From Mesorhizobium sp. ES1-1 (GTDB taxonomy: Bacteria; Pseudomonadota; Alphaproteobacteria; Rhizobiales; Rhizobiaceae), in the NCBI RefSeq assembly GCF_020164785.1, contig NZ_JAIUGX010000007.1:245641-309640 (forward strand): a stretch of DNA of 64,000 bases. The letters run 5' to 3'. Below the pieces are notes generated by a model, which made no database searches, was not told the DNA's origin, and saw only the letters and a program-made list of their open reading frames with translations. Within the stretch, counting starts at the first letter, position 1. Every line of letters begins with the position of its first letter. The translations under genes were made by a program, and so were the position numbers. Positions 59,269-64,000 of the stretch are shown piece after piece.

Positions 59269-59505
59269 ATGAAGGCGTTTTTCGTGCAGATCAAATGTGA
59301 GCTTGGCAAATCCTATGAGGTTGCCAGCGCGCTTGCCGACGCCGAGATCGCTTCCGAGATATACTCCACTGCCGGAAACTACGATCTGCTGGCCAAATTC
59401 TACGTCGATGACGAGGAAGATGTCGGCCATTTCGTCAATGAGAAGGTGCAGATTCTCCCCGGCATCAAGGACACGTTCACGGTGGTCACGTTCCGGGCGT
59501 TCTAG
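59269..59505 (+). CDS. Stand-alone AsnC/Lrp-type ligand-binding (RAM) domain protein
   Basis: A 78-residue protein that consists only of the alpha-beta sandwich regulatory domain of Lrp/AsnC regulators (MKAFFVQIKCELGKSYEVAS, then YDLLAKFYVDDEEDVGHFV and ending DTFTVVTFRAF). There is no helix-turn-helix, so it cannot bind DNA by itself; such proteins form oligomers and may bind amino acids or modulate full-length Lrp proteins. Complete, own gene. No clear link to its neighbours other than amino acid metabolism (glnII). Confidence 0.85.
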   Translation: MKAFFVQIKCELGKSYEVASALADAEIASEIYSTAGNYDLLAKFYVDDEEDVGHFVNEKVQILPGIKDTFTVVTFRAF

Positions 59506-59652
59506 CCGCCAAATGCACCTGCACCGGCACGATGCAGGGACCGATTAGGGTTGCGTGCGGACTGCCTATAATTGAGGCAGGGGCAACTTACTGGTCGCTT
59601 GCTCTCGCCAAATCACCGATTGCGCTTGATTTTCTCCGGCGACGCCAGTGAA

Positions 59653-61089
59653 ATGACGTCACAGGGGAGTAAGCGATTGGCAGCGTTCGACGAAATGCTT
59701 CCGGAAGTTTCCGGATTGAGAAAACCGTATTCGGCTTATGATCGCTGGTTGAAGGAGCAGGATCCGGCCAGGCTCAACGAGAAGATGCAGGACGCCGAGC
59801 GGGTCTTCCGCAAGACCGGTATAACGTTTGCCGTCTATGGCGAACAGGAAGCGTCCGAACGGCTGATCCCGTTCGACATCGTCCCGCGCATCATTTCCGG
59901 CAATGAATGGCGGCGCCTGACGCAGGGCATTGAACAACGTGTTCAGGCGCTGAACGCTTTCCTCGACGATATTTACCATCGACAGGAAATCCTGCGCGCC
60001 GGACGCCTGCCGAGGGACCTGATCGCCAGGAACGAGGCTTTTTTGCCCGAGATGATCGGGGTCAGGCCGCCGGCCGGGGTCTACACCCACATCATCGGCG
60101 TCGACATCGTCCGCATCAGCGAGGACGAATTCTACGTGTTGGAAGACAATGCGCGCACGCCGTCCGGCGTCTCCTATATGCTGGAGAACCGTGAGACGAT
60201 GATGCAGCTGTTTCCGGAGCTGTTCCAAAAGATCAAGGTGCGGCCGGTGGAGAATTACCCGCAGCTTCTGCGCCAGTCATTGGCAGCGGTGCGGCCCCAA
60301 AGCACCAAGGGCGCACCGACCATCGCCGTGCTGACGCCGGGCAGTTTCAACTCCGCCTATTTCGAACATGCCTTCCTTGCCGACCAGATGGGCGTGCAAC
60401 TGGTTGAGGGTCAGGATCTGCGCGTCGTCGACGGCCATGTCGCAATGCGGACCACAGAAGGCTACAAGCAGATCGACGTGCTCTATCGCCGCGTGGACGA
60501 TTCCTATCTCGATCCGCTGACTTTCCGCCCGGATTCCGCATTGGGCGTGCCCGGCATCATGGATGTCTACCGCGCCGGCAACATCACCATCGCCAACGCG
60601 CCCGGAACCGGTATCGCCGACGACAAGGCGATCTATTCCTATATGCCGGAGATCATCGAATTCTACACCGGCCGCAAGGCGATCCTGGGCAACATTCCAA
60701 CCTGGCGCTGCTCCGAGCCGGACAGCCTGAAATATGTGCTCGAGCACATCGATGAATTGGTGATCAAGGAAGTACATGGTTCCGGCGGCTACGGAATGCT
60801 GGTCGGGCCGGCGGCGACCAAGAAGGAATGCGAGACCTTCGCCAAGAAACTGGCGGCGAGACCTTCGAATTATATCGCCCAGCCGACATTGGCATTGTCG
60901 ACCTGCCCGATCCTGACCGACAAGGGTCTGGCGCCGCGCCATGTCGATCTCCGGCCTTACGTGCTCGTCTCCGACCGCATCCAGATCGTGCCCGGCGGTT
61001 TGACCCGTGTCGCGCTCAAGGAAGGTTCGTTGGTTGTGAATTCTTCGCAAGGCGGCGGCACCAAGGATACCTGGGTGCTGGATGATTGA
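59653..61089 (+). CDS. Circularly permuted type 2 ATP-grasp protein
   Basis: A 478-residue protein of the CP_ATPgrasp_2 family: N-terminal helical part (AYDRWLKEQDPARLNEKMQ), FDIVPRIISGNEWRRLTQGI, then nucleotide-binding strands (IDELVIKEVHGSGGYGMLVG; RPYVLVSD; SLVVNSSQGGGTKDTWVL). It likely forms amide or peptide bonds using ATP; the substrate is unknown. It is the first gene of a four-gene set with alpha-E, transglutaminase-like and Anbu-type protease genes. ATG 59653 is chosen; the frame extends 27 codons upstream. Confidence 0.9.
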   Translation: MTSQGSKRLAAFDEMLPEVSGLRKPYSAYDRWLKEQDPARLNEKMQDAERVFRKTGITFAVYGEQEASERLIPFDIVPRIISGNEWRRLTQGIEQRVQALNAFLDDIYHRQEILRAGRLPRDLIARNEAFLPEMIGVRPPAGVYTHIIGVDIVRISEDEFYVLEDNARTPSGVSYMLENRETMMQLFPELFQKIKVRPVENYPQLLRQSLAAVRPQSTKGAPTIAVLTPGSFNSAYFEHAFLADQMGVQLVEGQDLRVVDGHVAMRTTEGYKQIDVLYRRVDDSYLDPLTFRPDSALGVPGIMDVYRAGNITIANAPGTGIADDKAIYSYMPEIIEFYTGRKAILGNIPTWRCSEPDSLKYVLEHIDELVIKEVHGSGGYGMLVGPAATKKECETFAKKLAARPSNYIAQPTLALSTCPILTDKGLAPRHVDLRPYVLVSDRIQIVPGGLTRVALKEGSLVVNSSQGGGTKDTWVLDD

Positions 61090-61110
61090 ATTTCACTTGA
61101 AGGGTTTTGG

Positions 61111-62052
61111 ATGCTTTTAGGCCGCACTGCCGCCGGGCTTTACTGGATGAACCGCTATATCGAGCGGGCGGAGAACATGGCGCGTCTGGTCGATGCAGGC
61201 CTGCGCATGGCCTTGACCCGTACCCAAAGCGCGTCTGAGGAGTGGAGTTCCGTACTGCTCAGTGCAGGTTCGGACTTCACCTTCAGCCAGAAGTATCAGG
61301 AATACACCGCCGCCAACGTTGCCGATTTCCTGCTGCGCGACACCTCGAACCCATCGAGCACCATGGCGGCGATCGAAACGGCTCGCAACAATGCCCGCAT
61401 GGTGCGCACGGCCCTGACGCGCGAGACGTGGGAGAGCATCAACGAGGCCTGGATGTCGCTGAAGCGCATCCTTGCAAGGCCAATCGACGAACGCGACCTA
61501 CCCACCGTCCTCGATGCAATCAAGCGCGAGACGGCGCTGATCCGCGGGTCGTTCTACGGCACCATGCTTCGCAACGAGATCTTCGATTTTTCGCAACTCG
61601 GCACCTATGTCGAGCGCGCCGACAACACCGCGCGTATTCTCGACGTGAAATACTACGTGCTGTTGCCGTCGATCTCCTGGGTCGGTTCGACGCTCGACAA
61701 CTATCAATGGGAGTCCATCCTGCGCTCCGTTTCGGCGCATCGGTCCTATCGCTGGGTCTATGAGGCGGATTACAAGCCTACCAATATAGCCGACTATCTC
61801 ATCCTGAACGTCCGGATGCCGCGCTCGCTGACGTTTTGCTACCGCTTCCTGGCAGAGCATCTCAAATTCCTGAGCGACGACTATGGCGAACAGCACGCCT
61901 GCCACGCCACGGTCGAGAGGACACAAGCCATGTTGAGGGCAGGGTCGATCAAGAACATATTCGATGCCGGGCTGCACGAATTCCTGGCCAATTTCATTCA
62001 AGACAACACCAAGCTCGGCGACGAGATCGCGCTGGATTACCGGTTTAATTGA
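61111..62052 (+). CDS. Alpha-E domain protein
   Basis: A 313-residue, mainly helical protein of the alpha-E family (LLGRTAAGLYWMNRYIERAE at the start; QLGTYVERADNTARILDVKY in the middle). It always travels with the ATP-grasp gene upstream (gap 21 bases) and is thought to work with it in a peptide-ligase-like reaction; its own chemistry is unknown. The conserved R-Y-I-E-R-A-E/N motifs occur in both halves. Confidence 0.9.
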   Translation: MLLGRTAAGLYWMNRYIERAENMARLVDAGLRMALTRTQSASEEWSSVLLSAGSDFTFSQKYQEYTAANVADFLLRDTSNPSSTMAAIETARNNARMVRTALTRETWESINEAWMSLKRILARPIDERDLPTVLDAIKRETALIRGSFYGTMLRNEIFDFSQLGTYVERADNTARILDVKYYVLLPSISWVGSTLDNYQWESILRSVSAHRSYRWVYEADYKPTNIADYLILNVRMPRSLTFCYRFLAEHLKFLSDDYGEQHACHATVERTQAMLRAGSIKNIFDAGLHEFLANFIQDNTKLGDEIALDYRFN

Positions 62053-62137
62053 GCAAGGGTCCCAACCGAGGCACCGCGACAGTCGAGAGCGGTGGCCGGT
62101 TTCCGGACAAGGCTACACCCGCGAACGGAAACAGAGC

Positions 62138-62932
62138 ATGCGGCTGAAGATCACCCACAGAACCGAGTACCGCTACGACGCGCCGGTGCAATATCTGTTG
62201 CAGCGGCTGCGGCTGCTCCCGGTGAGCGGATCGACGCAAACCGTCCTGTCCTGGAACCTCGACATCGAGGGCGCTCGCGAAGAGGTCCGGTTTGTCGATC
62301 ATTTCGGCAATGATACAAGGTTGTTGAGCGTTGAGGGCGAGCGCGACTTCATCACGGTGGAAGCGGCCGGCGAAGTGGTGACACGTGACACTGCCGGTGT
62401 CTCGGGCCCGCATCAGGGCTTCACGCCCTTATGGCTGTACAGCCAGGAGACGCCGCTGACGATGATCGGCAACGGTGTTCGCGCACTGGCCGGCTCGGTC
62501 GGCGAGGGCGCCGATATCGAAAGGCTGCACCGCCTGATGGCTATCATCGGAGAACGCGTGGCCTATACTCCGGGCAGCACCACCGCGGCGACGCCTGCCG
62601 AGGAAGCGCTGGGGCTCAAGACCGGCGTCTGCCAGGACCACACCCATATCTTTGCCGCGGCGGCTCGCTGCATGGGTTTCCCGGCTCGCTACGTCAGCGG
62701 CTATCTGATGCTGGACGCCGCTGTGGAGCAGGCCGCAAGCCATGCTTGGGCCGAAGCCCATGTCTCTGGCCTCGGCTGGGTCGCCTTCGACGCGGCAAAC
62801 GGAATTTCTCCCGACGAGCGTTATGTCAAGGTGGCAACCGGCCGGGATTATCGCGACGCGACCCCCGTGTCGGGAATTCGACTGGGACAGGCGCAAGAAC
62901 GGCTTGCGGTTACGGTCACGGTGGAGCAGTAG
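62138..62932 (+). CDS. Transglutaminase-like cysteine peptidase family protein
   Basis: A 264-residue protein with an N-terminal bacterial transglutaminase-like beta domain (MRLKITHRTEYRYDAPVQYL) and the catalytic core: Cys165 (TGVCQDHTH), His202 (ASHAWAEAH) and Asp218 (AFDAANG). It could cleave or re-join isopeptide/peptide bonds. Cytoplasmic, as no signal peptide is seen. Third gene of the ATP-grasp/alpha-E/transglutaminase/Anbu set. ATG 62138 taken as family start. Confidence 0.9.
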   Translation: MRLKITHRTEYRYDAPVQYLLQRLRLLPVSGSTQTVLSWNLDIEGAREEVRFVDHFGNDTRLLSVEGERDFITVEAAGEVVTRDTAGVSGPHQGFTPLWLYSQETPLTMIGNGVRALAGSVGEGADIERLHRLMAIIGERVAYTPGSTTAATPAEEALGLKTGVCQDHTHIFAAAARCMGFPARYVSGYLMLDAAVEQAASHAWAEAHVSGLGWVAFDAANGISPDERYVKVATGRDYRDATPVSGIRLGQAQERLAVTVTVEQ

Positions 62933-62962
62933 TCGCCAAGGATTACTGCAAGAAGAGATTCC

Positions 62963-63694
62963 ATGACCTATTGCGTCGGCCTGAAGATCGATGGCGGGCT
63001 TGTGTTCATGTCGGACACGCGCACGAACGCCGGCATGGATTCGATCTCCACCTTCCGCAAGATGCATGTCTGGGAAGAGCCGGGCGAGCGCGTCATCGTC
63101 TTGATGTCCGCAGGCAACCTTGCGACGACGCAGGCGGTGGTCAGCCTCCTCGACGAGCGCACCAAGGCGATTTCGGAGCGACACTCCACGCTGCTGGAAA
63201 CGCCGTCCATGTACCAGACGGTGAGGATGGTCGGCGAGATGGTCAAGGAGGTGATCGCCAGTTCGTCGCCCGTGGGCGAAAAGGCGGATTCCTATTTCAA
63301 TGCCTCCTTCATCCTCGGCGGCCAGATCAAGGGCAGCGAGCCGCGGCTCTTCATGATCTATCCCGAAGGCAATTTCATCGAATCGACCGACGACACGCCA
63401 TTTTTCCAGATCGGCGAGACCAAATATGGCAAGCCGATCATCATTCGTGCCTATGACAGGACGCTGAGCCTGGCCGAGACGGTGAAGCTGCTTCTGGTGT
63501 CCTTCGATTCGACGCTGAAGTCGAACCTGTCGGTCGGCTTGCCGCTCGATCTGCTATTTCTGGAAAAGGATGCATTCAAGGTTGGCTTGAAGAGGCGCAT
63601 CGGCCAGGACGACCAGTATTACCGCACCATCTCTGATGGCTGGTCGAAGGCGCTGAAAGCGGCGTTTGCAAGCCTGCCGGATTTTCCCGGCTGA
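62963..63694 (+). CDS. Anbu-type proteasome-like peptidase
   Basis: A 243-residue Ntn-hydrolase of the ancestral beta-subunit (Anbu) group related to HslV and proteasome beta subunits. After removal of Met1 the nucleophile would be Thr2 (MTYCVGLKIDGG); the Asp of SDTRTNAG (Asp18) and Lys33 (TFRKM) complete the expected site. It starts 30 bases after the transglutaminase gene and ends the set. Anbu with ATP-grasp, alpha-E and transglutaminase is a known conserved neighbourhood; the substrate is unknown. Confidence 0.9.
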   Translation: MTYCVGLKIDGGLVFMSDTRTNAGMDSISTFRKMHVWEEPGERVIVLMSAGNLATTQAVVSLLDERTKAISERHSTLLETPSMYQTVRMVGEMVKEVIASSSPVGEKADSYFNASFILGGQIKGSEPRLFMIYPEGNFIESTDDTPFFQIGETKYGKPIIIRAYDRTLSLAETVKLLLVSFDSTLKSNLSVGLPLDLLFLEKDAFKVGLKRRIGQDDQYYRTISDGWSKALKAAFASLPDFPG

Positions 63695-63799
63695 GCGGAG
63701 CCGCATCGCCAGCCGACCTTTGCCGGATTGCCAGGAGCAAGGTCACTGGGGCACGGGCCCAGCGAAATCGCGGCCAAGCCGTCACGCCGGGAGGACACG

Positions 63800-63943
63800 A
63801 TGAACGAGGATGATTTCCGGCAATGGTCGCGGCGCGCCGCCGACTGGGGCGCCGATTACCGGAGCTCGCTGCGCGAACGGCCGGTGCGTCCGAGGATCGA
63901 GCCCGGCGATATCTACAGGAGCTTAGAGCGTTTCACGTTTTGA
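63800..63943 (+). pseudogene. Truncated N-terminus of a PLP-dependent decarboxylase-like gene
   Basis: From an ATG with a GGGAGGA site, 47 codons (starting MNEDDFRQWSRRAADWGADY, with RPVRPRIEPGDIYRSL) are followed by a stop. The sequence resembles the N-terminus of aromatic-L-amino-acid/group II decarboxylases: a helix ending W/Y-x-x-x-Y, then a short RPV-x-P-x-x-EPG motif. A full gene would have about 470 residues, so the frame ends after the first tenth. It breaks off where an intergenic-repeat-like stretch begins (63925). Alternative: a real small protein; less likely. Confidence 0.55.
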
Positions 63944-63953
63944 CGGAAGCGTA
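63925..63953. repeat. Possible intergenic repeat at the break of the decarboxylase fragment
   Basis: AGAGCGTTTCACGTTTTGAC and the following GGAAGCGT form an imperfect inverted repeat (GCGTTTC versus GGAAGCG) and read like a family of short repeats in Mesorhizobium intergenic DNA, as I recall them. No second copy is seen in this window. Low confidence. Confidence 0.3.
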
Positions 63954-64000
63954 TCCTGCGTTTTCAAAGTAGTTCCTGCATTCGGTTGCCTCAATGGTTT

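Overview
The window is chromosomal DNA of a Hyphomicrobiales (Rhizobiales) alphaproteobacterium, most likely Mesorhizobium or a close relative. This rests on high GC with rhizobial codon use, a GSII-type glutamine synthetase (glnII) with a divergent gstI-like gene, a BA14K-like protein, two unlinked identical tuf genes, an ATP12-family protein, and adk lying between secY and rpsM. The assignment is inference from gene content; no database was searched.

Layout. 1-3.4 kb is accessory: the tail of a sugar-binding protein, a DUF6894 gene divergent from a Crp/Fnr regulator, tRNA-Thr, and small secreted proteins (one histidine-rich, one BA14K-like) that share the same leader. 3.6-7.8 kb holds hydroxypyruvate isomerase, rlmB, tRNA-Tyr, tRNA-Gly, a YidB-like protein, a GlsB/YeaQ-like membrane protein and an EamA transporter. 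8.1-9.3 kb is the first tuf with a strong terminator. 9.4-13.0 kb carries two adjacent genes for secreted proteins, each made of two ClpP/crotonase-like domains; this is the least described content here. After tRNA-Trp come secE-nusG-rplK-rplA-rplJ-rplL-rpoB-rpoC (13.5-25.7 kb), with leader hairpins before rplJ and a strong hairpin pair before rpoB.

25.7-28.0 kb separates the two ribosomal blocks with an O-methyltransferase, an L-arabinose/D-galactose 1-dehydrogenase-like gene and a small conserved protein. 28.3-47.3 kb is one contiguous str-S10-spc-alpha super-operon from rpsL to rplQ, including the second tuf, secY, adk and rpoA, and ending at a GC-rich terminator. A palindromic element sits inside it between rpsM and rpsK.

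47.5-57.3 kb is housekeeping: a Do-like periplasmic protease, rarA, a DUF930 protein, an aspartyl/asparaginyl hydroxylase-like protein, crcB, an RluA-type pseudouridine synthase, an EamA transporter, an ATP12-like F1-ATPase assembly factor and an MFS symporter with a large periplasmic insertion. 57.4-59.0 kb is the nitrogen-control pair gstI/glnII with a clear sigma-54 promoter. 59.3-63.7 kb holds a stand-alone AsnC-type ligand-binding domain and then a four-gene set: ATP-grasp ligase, alpha-E protein, transglutaminase-like protein and an Anbu-type proteasome-like peptidase. The window ends in what looks like the broken 5' end of a PLP-dependent decarboxylase gene.
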